The notes under the pieces are model-generated. The model was given only the letters and a program-made list of their open reading frames with translations, was not told the DNA's origin and did no database searches. Shown here in pieces: positions 8,122 through 18,826 of a DNA stretch of 64,000 bases (positions within the stretch are counted from its first letter, which is position 1; the number at the start of each line of letters is the position of its first letter). Origin of the DNA: Pseudomonas nicosulfuronedens (GTDB lineage: Bacteria > Pseudomonadota > Gammaproteobacteria > Pseudomonadales > Pseudomonadaceae); NCBI RefSeq assembly GCF_005877905.1, contig NZ_SWDV01000001.1, positions 349,246 through 413,245 of the forward strand, in the 5' to 3' direction. Both the position numbers and the translations under genes were made by a program.

Positions 8122-9068
8122 GCGAAGTACAGCTGGACGCGGCCGCAGAGCAGGCCATCGACTGGATGGTGCGGCTGCGTTCGGGGCACGCCGATGTTCG
8201 ACTGCAACGCCAGCTGCAAGCCTGGCTGAGCAGCGACCCAGCCCACGCCGACGCCTGGGCTCGCTTGCAACGCGGCCTCGGGGCGCCCTACGACAACCTG
8301 CGGCGCATGCCCGGCGCCGCCGATCTGCTGCTGCACCAGCAGGGCTCGCGGCGCCAGCTGCTACGCGGGCTGGCCGGCCTCGGCGTGCTCGGTGGCGGGC
8401 TCTGGCTGACCGCCAGCAGCACGCCGGTACGCGACCTGTTGGCCGACCTGCGCACCGGTACCGGTGAGCGCCGACACTTCACCCTCGAAGACGGCAGCCG
8501 CCTGAGCCTGAATGCCGGAAGCTCGGTTGACCTGGCCTTCGACTCGCGCCAGCGTCTGATCCTGCTGCGCCACGGCGAACTGGTAATCCAGGTGGCACCT
8601 GACCCACAGCGTCCGCTGATCGTCCGGAGCGCCCAGGGCGAAGTTCGCGCCCTGGGCACACGCTTCCTGGTCAGCCAGGAGGACCACGCCACCCGCGTGG
8701 TGGTGCTGGAACATCGCGTCCGCGCCAGCCTCGTCGGGCAAGCCGAGTGGCGCGAGCTGGGCGAAGGGGAGGCGGCATTGCTGGCCGCGGACGGCATCCA
8801 TCCGCTGCGCGAGCAGGCCGCCCGTGCGGACTGGCTGAATGGCCGGCTGAGCGTCACCGATGAGCCGCTGGAAGCGGTGATCGATTCGCTGCGTCCTTAC
8901 CTGCCGGGCTACGTCCGCGTCGAGCCGCGTGCACGCAACCTGCGGGTGCAGGGCGTCTTCCCGCTCGATGAGCCTAATCGCGCGCTGGCCGCGCTGGGCG
9001 AAACGTTGCCGCTGGAGGTGCGCCGCTTCGGCCCCTGGCTGACCCTGATCAGCCTGCGGGGGCCTTGA
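8118..9068 (+). CDS. FecR-like anti-sigma factor / signal relay
   Basis: 316 residues. The N-terminal cytoplasmic part (AIDWMVRLRSGHADVRLQRQLQAWLS) is the DUF4880 sigma-binding domain. One membrane segment lies near residues 80-100 (LRGLAGLGVLGGGLWLTASS). The periplasmic FecR domain follows (GERRHFTLEDGSRLSLNAGS, then VRSAQGEVRALGTRF), and a C-terminal STN-like region holds the contact site for the receptor. It would hold the sigma factor inactive until the receptor signals ligand binding. It is translationally coupled to the sigma gene by an ATGA overlap. Confidence 0.9.
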   Translation: MSEVQLDAAAEQAIDWMVRLRSGHADVRLQRQLQAWLSSDPAHADAWARLQRGLGAPYDNLRRMPGAADLLLHQQGSRRQLLRGLAGLGVLGGGLWLTASSTPVRDLLADLRTGTGERRHFTLEDGSRLSLNAGSSVDLAFDSRQRLILLRHGELVIQVAPDPQRPLIVRSAQGEVRALGTRFLVSQEDHATRVVVLEHRVRASLVGQAEWRELGEGEAALLAADGIHPLREQAARADWLNGRLSVTDEPLEAVIDSLRPYLPGYVRVEPRARNLRVQGVFPLDEPNRALAALGETLPLEVRRFGPWLTLISLRGP

Positions 9069-9141
9069 TGTCACGGCGCATGGAAAAATTTTCAGAAGTG
9101 CCTGTCCGGATTTTTCACTTCATCGCACCTAGCTCCTGAAT

Positions 9142-9155
9142 ACGAATAATTCTCA
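9142..9155 (+). promoter_or_regulatory. Fur-half-site-like motif before receptor gene
   Basis: ACGAATAATTCTCA lies 10 bases before the receptor start and overlaps its ribosome site. A nearly identical CGAAAAATTCTCA lies upstream of the second receptor gene (21251-21264, minus strand). A candidate -35 GGAAAA at 9082 with TGTC near 9103 could be the FecI-type promoter. Confidence 0.35.
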
Positions 9156-9165
9156 GGAGATTGCT

Positions 9166-11568
9166 GTGTCCTCACCCTGGCCCCGCGCCCTTGCCACCGC
9201 CTTCGTGCTGGTGGCCAACGCTCCCCAACTGTTCGCCGCCGACCCCGCGCTGCTGCACTTCGAGCTGCCCGCCGCGAGCCTGGCCACCACGCTGAACGCC
9301 ATCGCCCGGCAGAGCGGCGAGGTGATCTCGCTGGACCCGGCACTGGTGCGCGACCAGCGCGCCCCGGCGATCCAGGGTGAACTGAGCATCGAGCAGGCGC
9401 TGGAGAAAGCCCTGTCCGGCAGCAACCTGCGCCTGAAAGTCACCGCCAGCGGTGCCTACAGCGTGGAGGCCGCGCCGCGCGACGGCGCCCTGGAACTGGA
9501 CAGCACCACGGTGACCGGCCAGGGGCTGGATGCCACCACCGAAGGCAGCGGCTCCTACGCCGCCCGCGCCACCACCATTGGCAAGGGTGAGCACAAGCTC
9601 AAGGACATTCCCCAGTCGGTCAGCGTCATCACCCGCAAGCAGCTCGACGATCAGGACATCACCGACCTGCGTGACGCGGTCAACCACACCACCGGCCTGG
9701 TAGGCGCCACCGGTATCGGCCCGGGCATGGTGATTTCCTCGCGCGGCTTCCAGATCGACGACTGGCAGTACGACGGCGTGCCGATCCCGCGCAACACCTA
9801 CGTGCTGGGCAACTGGGCGAACCAGGACCTGGTGTTCTTCGACCGCGTGGAAATCCTCCGCGGCGCCTCCGGCCTGCTGCAAGGCGCCGGTAGCCCCGGC
9901 GGCGCCATCAACCTGGTGCGCAAGCGCGGGCAGAGCACGCCCACCGCCACCTTCACCGGCAAGGCCGGCTCGTGGGACCACTATGGCCTGCAGGCTGACG
10001 TCGGCGGCCCGTTGAACGAGGCCGGCACGATCCGCGGGCGCATGGTGGCCGATCAGGACGACACGCACTCCTTCACCGACTACGTCTGGAGCAAGACCAC
10101 CTCGCTGTATGGCGCGCTGGACTTCGACCTGAGCCCGGACACCACGGTCGGCATCGGCTTCAGCGATTCCGACCTCGACTCGCGCCCGATGATGCGCGGT
10201 CTGCCGCGCTATCCCGACGGCAGCGACATCGGCTTTTCGCGCTCCACCTACAGCGGCGCGACCTGGAACAGCAACGACATCGAACAGACCACGGTCTACG
10301 CCGACCTGACGCACCGCTTCGATGACAACTGGAGCTTGAAGGCTGCCGCCGTGCGCATGCGCGAGCACAACGATTCGATCCACCAGCGCATGCACGGGGA
10401 TGTGCAGCCCGATGGCAGCGGCCTGGATTTCGCCGACTGGATCACCAACTTCGAGTCCACCAAGATCGGCCTGGACCTGTACCTCGACGGGAAATTCGAG
10501 GCGTTCTCGCTGGAGCAGGAACTGATCCTCGGCGGCAACTATTCCAAGTACACCACGGATGACTTCTACGCGCGGCGCTTCGTCTCCGGCGGCAACATCT
10601 TCGATATCGACCACCACCGCCCCAAACCGAGCCTGGACGACATCCTCTCCTCGCCGGGCGGCCGCTCCACCAACGCCGACTACGACATCCGCCAGAAGGG
10701 CCTGTACAGCAGCTGGCGGGTGAAGCTGGCCGAGCCACTGACCGCCGTGCTCGGTGGCCGGGTGAGTTGGTACGACTATGCCTACAACCTGCCGGACGAC
10801 GACTACACCGACAGCATGACCGAGACCGGCGAGGTCACCCCGTACTTCGGCCTGGTCTATGCGCTGACGCCGGATTGGTCGGCCTACGCCAGCTACACCG
10901 ATGTGTTCGAACCGCAGAGTGCACGCGATGCGCAGCAGAAGATGCTCGAGCCGGTGATCGGCAGCAACTACGAGGTGGGCCTCAAGGGCGAGCTGCTCGA
11001 TGGCCGGGTGAATACCTCGCTGGCCGTGTTCCGCTATGACCAGAAGAACCGCGCGGTACTCGATGAATCCGCCGGCTACGCCTGCGACGGCTGGTACTGC
11101 TCCACCGCCTCCGGCAAGGTGCGCAGCCAGGGCATCGAGGCCGAGGTCAGCGGCGAGGTCGTGCACGACCTGCAACTGTTCGCCGGCTACACCTACAACA
11201 CCACCAAGTTCCTCGACGACCCGGAGAACAAGGGCCGCGTGTTCAGCCAATGGACACCCAAGCACATGCTGCGGATGTGGGCCGACTACCAGCTGCCGGG
11301 CGACTGGAATCGCGTCAGCACCGGCCTGGGCTTCGTGACCCAGAGCCACACCGTGAGCTTCGACCGCGAGTTCGACGTCCCCGGCTTCACCGTCTGGAGC
11401 GCGCGCCTGGGCTACCGCCTGAGCCGCGAGATCGACCTGGCGGTGAACGCCAACAACCTGTTCGACAAGCGCTACTACCTGCCCGGTTACGCAGCGGCCG
11501 ACGGTGCCAACAACTTCGGCGACCCGCGCAACCTGATGTTCAGCGTGAAGTACACACCGGAGTTCTGA
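9166..11568 (+). CDS. TonB-dependent siderophore receptor with signalling (STN) domain
   Basis: 800 residues. It starts at GTG 9166, six bases after AGGAGA. The signal peptide ends near residue 24 (QLFA|ADP). A secretin/TonB N-terminal (STN) domain follows at about 30-80 (FELPAASLATTLNAIARQSG), which signals to FecR. Next come the plug (DIPQSVSVITRKQLDDQ through GASGLLQGAGSPGGAINLVRKR) and a 22-strand type barrel ending in the terminal phenylalanine (YTPEF). The plug resembles the FpvA/FhuE group that takes hydroxamate or mixed-type siderophores such as ferrichrome or pyoverdine; the actual ligand cannot be fixed. It is the output gene of the sigma/FecR pair upstream. Confidence 0.9.
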   Translation: MSSPWPRALATAFVLVANAPQLFAADPALLHFELPAASLATTLNAIARQSGEVISLDPALVRDQRAPAIQGELSIEQALEKALSGSNLRLKVTASGAYSVEAAPRDGALELDSTTVTGQGLDATTEGSGSYAARATTIGKGEHKLKDIPQSVSVITRKQLDDQDITDLRDAVNHTTGLVGATGIGPGMVISSRGFQIDDWQYDGVPIPRNTYVLGNWANQDLVFFDRVEILRGASGLLQGAGSPGGAINLVRKRGQSTPTATFTGKAGSWDHYGLQADVGGPLNEAGTIRGRMVADQDDTHSFTDYVWSKTTSLYGALDFDLSPDTTVGIGFSDSDLDSRPMMRGLPRYPDGSDIGFSRSTYSGATWNSNDIEQTTVYADLTHRFDDNWSLKAAAVRMREHNDSIHQRMHGDVQPDGSGLDFADWITNFESTKIGLDLYLDGKFEAFSLEQELILGGNYSKYTTDDFYARRFVSGGNIFDIDHHRPKPSLDDILSSPGGRSTNADYDIRQKGLYSSWRVKLAEPLTAVLGGRVSWYDYAYNLPDDDYTDSMTETGEVTPYFGLVYALTPDWSAYASYTDVFEPQSARDAQQKMLEPVIGSNYEVGLKGELLDGRVNTSLAVFRYDQKNRAVLDESAGYACDGWYCSTASGKVRSQGIEAEVSGEVVHDLQLFAGYTYNTTKFLDDPENKGRVFSQWTPKHMLRMWADYQLPGDWNRVSTGLGFVTQSHTVSFDREFDVPGFTVWSARLGYRLSREIDLAVNANNLFDKRYYLPGYAAADGANNFGDPRNLMFSVKYTPEF

Positions 11569-11575
11569 GGCACGT

Positions 11576-12463
11576 TCAGCCCAGTTCCTGGCGCAGCCAC
11601 TGCGCCAGACGCTCGGCGCGAGGATCGGCGCGGCGCTCGGGCACCCACAGCGCCAGCCGCGCGGTGGTGTCGACAAAGCCCCAGGGCGCAGCGAGGCGGC
11701 CGGCGGCGAGGTCATCGGCCACCAGCTGTTGCGGCGCGATTGCCACGCCCAGGCCGGCCACGGCGGCTTCCAGCAGGTAGTAGAGGTGCTCGAAGCCCTG
11801 GCCGAGCTTCAGCCTCGTCGGGTCCAGGCCATGGCGCGCGGCCCATTCGGGCCAGGCCTGCGGGCGCGAGACGGTGTGCAGCAGGGATTCGCCCAGCAGC
11901 GCTTCGGCTGGCGCCGCACGCAACTGATCGAAGCGCGGAGAGCGTGGGCTGAGGACCGGGCCGATGCTCTCCACCGCCAGCTCCAGCACGCGCATGTCTG
12001 CCGGCCAGGGCGGCGCGGCAAAGCACAGGGTGGCGTCGAGGCCACCACGACGCGGGTCGAGGTCGCCATCACTGGCGGAGAGCTGCAGGCGCAGGTCGGG
12101 GAGGTCGCGATTCAGGCGGTCCAGGCGCGGGATGAACCAGCGCGCCAGCAGGCTGCCGGGACAGCCGAGCACGAAAGGCGCATCGCCGCCGGCCTGGCGG
12201 CGCAATTCGGCACAGACGCTGCGCAGGCGCTCGAAGGAATCGCTGGCCACCTCGCTCAGACGCATGCCGGCATCGGTGAGTTTTACGCCGCGCCCTTCCT
12301 TGACGAACAGGGTCACGCCCAGCTCCTCTTCGAGCAGACGAACCTGTCGGCTGATCGCTCCGTGGGTGACGCTCAGCTCATCTGCCGCTGCGCTCACACC
12401 GCGCAGGCGGGCAGCAGCTTCGAAGGCGCGCAGGGCATTGAGCGGTGGAAGGTCTCGGCTCAT
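11576..12463 (-). CDS. trpI: TrpI, LysR-type activator of trpBA
   Basis: 295 residues, the length of P. aeruginosa TrpI. The N-terminal winged helix ([33 protein letters not shown]; first 60 residues) and the LysR co-inducer domain with [16 protein letters not shown] are clear. It is divergent from trpB, the arrangement known from Pseudomonas, where TrpI binds indole-3-glycerol phosphate and activates trpBA. The intergenic distance is 291 bases and contains a repeat block. It converges on the TonB receptor gene with a gap of 7 bases. Confidence 0.92.
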   Translation of the reverse strand: MSRDLPPLNALRAFEAAARLRGVSAAADELSVTHGAISRQVRLLEEELGVTLFVKEGRGVKLTDAGMRLSEVASDSFERLRSVCAELRRQAGGDAPFVLGCPGSLLARWFIPRLDRLNRDLPDLRLQLSASDGDLDPRRGGLDATLCFAAPPWPADMRVLELAVESIGPVLSPRSPRFDQLRAAPAEALLGESLLHTVSRPQAWPEWAARHGLDPTRLKLGQGFEHLYYLLEAAVAGLGVAIAPQQLVADDLAAGRLAAPWGFVDTTARLALWVPERRADPRAERLAQWLRQELG

Positions 12464-12476
12464 GGCAGTCTATCCG

Positions 12477-12489
12477 TGAGTTTTTCTGA
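12477..12489. promoter_or_regulatory. Possible TrpI operator (T-N11-A)
   Basis: TGAGTTTTTCTGA fits the LysR T-N11-A pattern and lies 13 bases upstream of the trpI start, where an autoregulated LysR operator is expected. Nothing in the sequence beyond pattern and position supports it. Confidence 0.35.
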
Positions 12490-12580
12490 CGTATCCTGGC
12501 GATCTTATCGCTTTTCCCCGGCCTCACACAGCCGTATCCTGAGCCCCATTCGTAGGTGCCCCGCCCCTACACGATCAGAG

Positions 12581-12700
12581 CCCCTCTCCCTGACCCTCTC
12601 CCGCAAGCGGGAGAGGGGACCGTTCGGTGCAGGTTGAAACCTTGGTATCAGCCGGCACATTCGGCTCCCTCTCCCTTCAGGGAGAGGGCTGGGGAGAGGG
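12581..12700. repeat. GGGAGAGGG-type palindromic repeat block between trpI and trpB
   Basis: Two hairpins: CCCTCTCCCGC AA GCGGGAGAGGG at 12594-12617 and CCCTCTCCCTTCAGGGAGAGGG at 12667-12688, with extra copies of CCCTCTCCC or GGGGAGAGGG on the outside, in inverted order. This kind of repeat is common between genes of gamma- and betaproteobacteria. The block takes up nearly half of the trp control region. Confidence 0.75.
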
Positions 12701-12703
12701 TAA

Positions 12704-14766
<2,063 letters not shown>

Positions 14767-14785
14767 TGGCCGCGACTCGCTCTGC

Positions 14786-14866
14786 GTAGGATGGCGTGGA
14801 GCGAAGCGATACCCATCGATTCCGTGCACCGACAGCATGGGTATCGCTCCGCTCCACCCATCCTAC
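14786..14866. repeat. Long inverted repeat (family B)
   Basis: GTAGGATGGCGTGGAGCGAA...CCCATC followed by the inverted complement GATGGGTATCGCTCCGCTCC...CATCCTAC; the arms are about 30 bases each with a 20-base spacer. Related copies are at 17.1, 21.4 and 29.4 kb. Confidence 0.85.
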
Positions 14867-14876
14867 GTATGCCTCT

Positions 14877-14955
14877 GTAGGAGCGAGCTGGCTCGCGAAC
14901 AGTTCTTGCCGGCAGCTCTGATGCCGGACGGGTTCGCGAGCAAGCTCGCTCCTAC
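14877..14955. repeat. REP-type palindromic repeat pair (family A)
   Basis: Left arm GTAGGAGCGAGCTGGCTCGC and right arm GCGAGCAAGCTCGCTCCTAC in inverted orientation. It directly follows a family B element, so the two repeat families stand side by side downstream of trpA. Confidence 0.85.
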
Positions 14956-14962
14956 GAAAAGC

Positions 14963-14991
14963 AAAAAAGCCCGGCGAATGCCGGGCTTTTT
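14963..14991. terminator. Bidirectional terminator between trpA and DUF945 gene
   Basis: AAAAAAGCCCGGC GAAT GCCGGGCTTTTT: a 7-base GC stem flanked by A and T tracts on both sides, able to stop transcription from both converging genes. Confidence 0.85.
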
Positions 14992-15006
14992 CGTTTCAGG
15001 CGAAAC

Positions 15007-16515
15007 TTACTGCACGCTTTCTTCCTGCGGCTCTTCTTCGGCGCCAGCCGCCGGACCACCCAGGCCCAGGCCTTGCGCGGAGCCCATGGCGAAGGCCATG
15101 AATTCGGGCACGCTCATGTCCTTGCCGTTGAACTTCACCTGGTCGTTGGCGTAGGCCAGCGAGCTGGACAGCGCATTGCCGTCCAGAACGGCCCACTGCG
15201 AGTTCAGCGCCATGCCGCTGAACAGGTCAGTCATGGCATCGGACTGCTGCTTGAGCGCTACCGGGTCGACGCTCCCGGCAGCCTCGCCACCCAGCGAACC
15301 CTGCAGGGCGACGATGTCGCCGATCACGGCCTTGTCCACCTTCAGGTCGGCCTTGAGCGCAGCCAGGATGCTGCGGGCCATCTCGTCAGGAGTCGCAGCG
15401 GCAGCATTGGGCTTGCGCAGGTCGACCGACAGGGAAGCCTTGGCCACACCATGGCTGGTCTGCAGGGACAGCTCGTCCAGCGACAGCACCGGCGAGCCTT
15501 CCAGCAGGGCCAGGCCCAGGCGTTTGAGCTCTTCTTCCTGCGCCGGAGTCAGCTCGGTGCTTTCCAGGCTGTCCAGCGCCATCTTGTTGTAGGACTCCTT
15601 GAAGGTCTTGAGCACGCCTTCGTCGAGGTTGCGCAGGCTCAGGTCCAGCTTCATGCCGCCGATTTCCTGGCCCTGCACCACGACCTTGCCGATACGGTAG
15701 GAAACGCTCTGGTCCAGGCCCTTGCCGCCCTGCTTGAGGGTTTCCTCGACCACGGCTTCGCGCAGCTCGACTTCCGGCGCGCCCGGCGACTTGATGTTCA
15801 GGCTCTTGATGGTGGCGGAGCTGGGGCCCAGGGCGAAGCCATTGGCGTTTTCCTTCTTGTCGCCCTGCATGCCCAGATCACGCAGCTGCACGCGAGCCGG
15901 CTGGCCGGTGTTCTCGTCGGTGAAGTCCAGGTCAACCTCGGCGAGGTTGCCCACAGCGCTCACGTCCTTCTTGTCGGCGGAAACGCTGAAAGTCACCTTG
16001 GCCGGAGACAGGCGCAGCTTGTCGCTGTCCTTGGCGAACTCCAGGGCGGCGGTTTCGACGCGGCCTTCCTGCTTCTGGTCGTAGTGGATGGTCAGCTCGC
16101 CGGACAGCGGGGCCTTGCCACCGGAGGCGGTGAACAGCGGGGCAGTGAGTTCGTTCTGCTCGAGGGCAAAATGGCTCTGCGCCATGACCGGCGCCAGCTT
16201 GCCGGCTGCCAGGCGTGAGGCCGGGAAGGGACCATGTTCCAGGCGGTCGGTGAAGACCAGGACCTGCGGCTCTTCGCCTTCCTTGCCGGTGAAGGACAGG
16301 TTGTAGCGCGCGGTGCTGGAGAGCACGCCACGCTGGATGTCCACCAGCGTCAGGTGAGCGCCCAGGCCGGGGGCTTCCTGCTCGAACAGTTGGTTGGCTT
16401 CGGTGATGCCACGGTTCACTTCCTGCTCGACACGGCTGCCGGTGTACCAGGCGCCGGCAACGGCGGCGCCAACGATGGCAACGGGAATGGCGATGGCCAG
16501 GGCGGTCTTCTTCAT
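15007..16515 (-). CDS. DUF945 (YdgA-like) membrane-anchored protein
   Basis: 502 residues from the ATG at 16515, which follows AAAGGA by six bases; a TTG five codons earlier is less likely. A single N-terminal hydrophobic segment (ALAIAIPVAIVGAAVAGAWY) is a signal anchor, and the rest is expected in the periplasm. The repeated beta-rich stretches and the ending AMGSAQGLGLG fit the DUF945/YdgA family, found across gammaproteobacteria without a firm function. The C-terminus is glycine- and glutamate-rich. Its upstream neighbour is a divergent VOC-domain gene; no operon partner is visible. Confidence 0.75.
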   Translation of the reverse strand: MKKTALAIAIPVAIVGAAVAGAWYTGSRVEQEVNRGITEANQLFEQEAPGLGAHLTLVDIQRGVLSSTARYNLSFTGKEGEEPQVLVFTDRLEHGPFPASRLAAGKLAPVMAQSHFALEQNELTAPLFTASGGKAPLSGELTIHYDQKQEGRVETAALEFAKDSDKLRLSPAKVTFSVSADKKDVSAVGNLAEVDLDFTDENTGQPARVQLRDLGMQGDKKENANGFALGPSSATIKSLNIKSPGAPEVELREAVVEETLKQGGKGLDQSVSYRIGKVVVQGQEIGGMKLDLSLRNLDEGVLKTFKESYNKMALDSLESTELTPAQEEELKRLGLALLEGSPVLSLDELSLQTSHGVAKASLSVDLRKPNAAAATPDEMARSILAALKADLKVDKAVIGDIVALQGSLGGEAAGSVDPVALKQQSDAMTDLFSGMALNSQWAVLDGNALSSSLAYANDQVKFNGKDMSVPEFMAFAMGSAQGLGLGGPAAGAEEEPQEESVQ

Positions 16516-16704
16516 GCTGAGTCCTTTCAATGAGGCCGTACGGGGGACATCCTGTCGACCGTTTATGGGAGTGGGCGGCGGGATGCTAGCAGGCGCACTG
16601 CCATCACTCCAGCGCCGTTGGCGACAGACTTCACAGCGCCAGCATTGACCGTTGGGGCACGGCTGTCAGGATAGAGCGCTCCGACCCACCGGGAAGAACC
16701 GCCC

Positions 16705-17091
16705 ATGGCCCTGCTGCACAGCCTCCATCATGTTGCCCTGATCTGTTCGGACTACCCGCGCTCCAAGCACTTCTACACCCAGGTGCTGGGCCTGAAGGTC
16801 GTCGCCGAGACCTACCGCACCGCCCGCGACTCCTGGAAGCTCGACCTGGAACTGGGCGATGCGCGGCTGGAGCTGTTCTCGTTCCCCGGTGCGCCGGCGC
16901 GGCCGTCCTATCCCGAGGCGCAGGGGCTGCGCCACCTGGCGTTCGCCGTGGATGAACTGGAGAGTGCCGTGGCCCATCTGCAGAGCCACGGTGTGGCCTG
17001 CGAACCGATCCGCGAGGACGAACTGACCGGCAAGCGCTTCACCTTCTTCGCCGATCCGGACGACCTCCCGCTGGAGCTTTACGAGCGCTAA
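16705..17091 (+). CDS. VOC superfamily metalloenzyme (YaeR/GloA2-like)
   Basis: 128 residues with two beta-alpha-beta-beta-beta modules. Likely metal ligands are His8 or His9 (LHHVALICSD), Glu55 region (ARLELFSF), His in LRHLAFAVDE and Glu in LPLELYER near the C-terminus. The YPEAQGLRHLAF and GKRFTFFADPDDLPLELYE segments are typical of the YaeR group, related to glyoxalase I but of unproven substrate. It is a single gene, divergent from the DUF945 gene, and followed by a family B repeat. Confidence 0.82.
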   Translation: MALLHSLHHVALICSDYPRSKHFYTQVLGLKVVAETYRTARDSWKLDLELGDARLELFSFPGAPARPSYPEAQGLRHLAFAVDELESAVAHLQSHGVACEPIREDELTGKRFTFFADPDDLPLELYER

Positions 17092-17112
17092 GTCCCCTCG
17101 GCCAACGCCTTA

Positions 17113-17193
17113 GTAGGATGGCGTGGAGCGCAGCGATACCCATCAATCCGGTGCGCCGACAGCATGGGTATCGCTGCGCTCCACCCATCCTAC
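17113..17193. repeat. Long inverted repeat (family B)
   Basis: GTAGGATGGCGTGGAGCGCA...CCCATC and its inverted complement ending CACCCATCCTAC, with a spacer containing GTGCGCCGACAGCAT. This spacer is nearly the same as in the copy at 14.8 kb. It lies between two convergent genes. Confidence 0.85.
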
Positions 17194-17213
17194 GAAAGTG
17201 CTCCTGAATCCGC

Positions 17214-18155
17214 TCAGGCCGGCACGGCCTCGCTGTCCAACGCCCCACGCAGGCTCGCCAGATCGCGTAGCGGCGGCGCACCGAACAGGCGGCTGTATTC
17301 GCGGCTGAACTGCGACGGGCTCTCATAACCAACGCGATGCCCGGCCACCGCCACCTCCAATCCTTCCGAGAGCATCAATCGCCGGGCTTCCTGCAGGCGC
17401 AACTGCTTCTGGTATTGCAGCGGGCTCAGCGCAGTCACTTCCTTGAAGCGGTGGTGCAGGGTGGACACGCTGAGGTTCACCTCGCGGGCCAGGTCCTCGA
17501 TGCGCAGGGATTTGTCGTAGTTGCGGTTGAGCCACTCGATGGCACGGGTGACGCGGTGGGTCTGGCTGTCGGTCATCGCCAGGTCGTGCAGCAGATGCCC
17601 CTGCGGGCCGCGCAACAGGCGGTAGAGGATTTCGCGGACGAACAGCGGCGCGAGCATCTCGATGTCCCGCGGGGTGTCCAGCAGGCGCATCAGCCGCAGC
17701 AGGGCGTCGAGCACGGTGCAGTCCAGGCGCTGCAGGTAGATGCCACGGCTGGCCGGGCGCGGCGCGCTGCCGGCTAGGCCCGCTTCGGCGATCAGCCGGG
17801 TCAGTTCGCCCGGGTCGATGTCCAGGCGGATGGACAGGTAGGGCTTCTCCGGCGAGGCCTCGATCACCTGGCCGGACACCGGCAGCGTCACCGACACCAC
17901 CAGCAGGTTGAGCTCGTCGTAGCGATACACCTCGCTGCCCAGGCGCACCTCCTTGCAGCCCTGGGCAATCACGCACAGGGCGGGGCGGTAGAGGGTCGGC
18001 ATGCGGCCTTCGTGGGGGCAATCGCTGCGGCCGACCAGCAGGGAGTCGATAGCGGTTTCGAAGACACCTTCACCCTGGCAGTGGCGCTGGATGATGTCGG
18101 CCAGCTCCTGGCGGCCGGCGGCAATGGGATCGTAGGCGGGAACGGACTGGGACAT
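17214..18155 (-). CDS. AraC family transcriptional regulator
   Basis: 313 residues. The N-terminal half matches the AraC_N ligand-binding type (CPHEGRMPTLYRPALCVIAQG, VYRYDELNLLVVSVTLPVSG). The C-terminal 100 residues hold two helix-turn-helix units: DKSLRIEDLAREVNLSVST and the second with VAGHRVGYESPSQFSREYSR. The ATG follows GGAGG at 7 bases. It is divergent from a small monooxygenase-like gene at 18465, the probable target. Regulators of this subgroup often control neighbouring oxidoreductases; the inducer is unknown. Confidence 0.85.
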   Translation of the reverse strand: MSQSVPAYDPIAAGRQELADIIQRHCQGEGVFETAIDSLLVGRSDCPHEGRMPTLYRPALCVIAQGCKEVRLGSEVYRYDELNLLVVSVTLPVSGQVIEASPEKPYLSIRLDIDPGELTRLIAEAGLAGSAPRPASRGIYLQRLDCTVLDALLRLMRLLDTPRDIEMLAPLFVREILYRLLRGPQGHLLHDLAMTDSQTHRVTRAIEWLNRNYDKSLRIEDLAREVNLSVSTLHHRFKEVTALSPLQYQKQLRLQEARRLMLSEGLEVAVAGHRVGYESPSQFSREYSRLFGAPPLRDLASLRGALDSEAVPA

Positions 18156-18464
18156 GCGGGACCTCCAGTGGCGGCGCACGCAGCTTACGCCCGCGACGCG
18201 TGCGCGAGTGTGACAGTAAGGCAGCCGCTGGAGGATCAGGCAAGCAATCGGCAGGAATGGACAAGCCAGCGTGGTATTCCAGCGCGCACCGTTGCAGTGC
18301 AGGGCCTGGAAACGGTCTGTTACAAGGGTGGGCGAGCGCAACGCAGGATCAGGCAAGAAGCCGACAGCATCCGGATAACGCCCGGGGCTGGCCGCGCCGT
18401 AATCTTCCTGTCAGTCGTCCGAGGAGCCACTTCGGACTTCTTCCTGTAATGCGGAGGACAGGAC
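18156..18464. promoter_or_regulatory. Divergent control region, no gene seen
   Basis: 309 bases between the AraC-type regulator and the ABM-domain gene. It should hold both promoters and the regulator's binding site. I see a strong ribosome site (GCGGAGGACAGG) for the right-hand gene, but no clear repeat, hairpin or small reading frame. Confidence 0.5.
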
Positions 18465-18782
18465 ATGCACTGGCAAACACCCATCGAACATGAATTGCAG
18501 ATCCATCCCCGGCTGGGGCACGAGGCGGAACTGGGCGCATTGATCGACAACCTGGTCGACGGCGCACGCCGCGCGCCGGGATGCCTGCGCTGCCAGTTGG
18601 TCGCCCGCGAGAACGGCGAGCCGTGGCTGCTGCAGGGGAGCTGGAAGGACGAGGAAGCGCTGCTGGACTACTTCGCCACGCCCTCGTTGCAGCTGCTCGG
18701 CGAAGTGCTTTTATGCCACTGCCGAAGCCTCAGCGGCGGCATAGTGGAAACTCTCGATCAGGCCACCGGAAAGGTGGCCTGA
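18465..18782 (+). CDS. ABM-domain protein (antibiotic biosynthesis monooxygenase type)
   Basis: 105 residues of ferredoxin-like fold. The pattern ELGALIDNLVDGARRAPGCLRCQLV, then PWLLQGSWKDEEALLDYFATPS, is that of YgiN/ABM proteins, which include cofactor-free quinol monooxygenases and sensors. No flavin or metal motif is present, in keeping with the family. It follows a good GGAGG ribosome site and is divergent from an AraC regulator, which probably controls it. Confidence 0.72.
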   Translation: MHWQTPIEHELQIHPRLGHEAELGALIDNLVDGARRAPGCLRCQLVARENGEPWLLQGSWKDEEALLDYFATPSLQLLGEVLLCHCRSLSGGIVETLDQATGKVA

Positions 18783-18826
18783 GTTTTTCAGGAAGAGAGT
18801 TTTCCGGTAGAGAGCTTTTCAGGCTC

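Noticed and set aside
9172..11715. 847-residue open frame antisense to the first TonB receptor
   Set aside because: It covers a receptor with all family features on the other strand. Long antisense frames arise from the high GC at third positions, and the product is a monotonous Val/Gly/Ala/His-rich sequence without domains.
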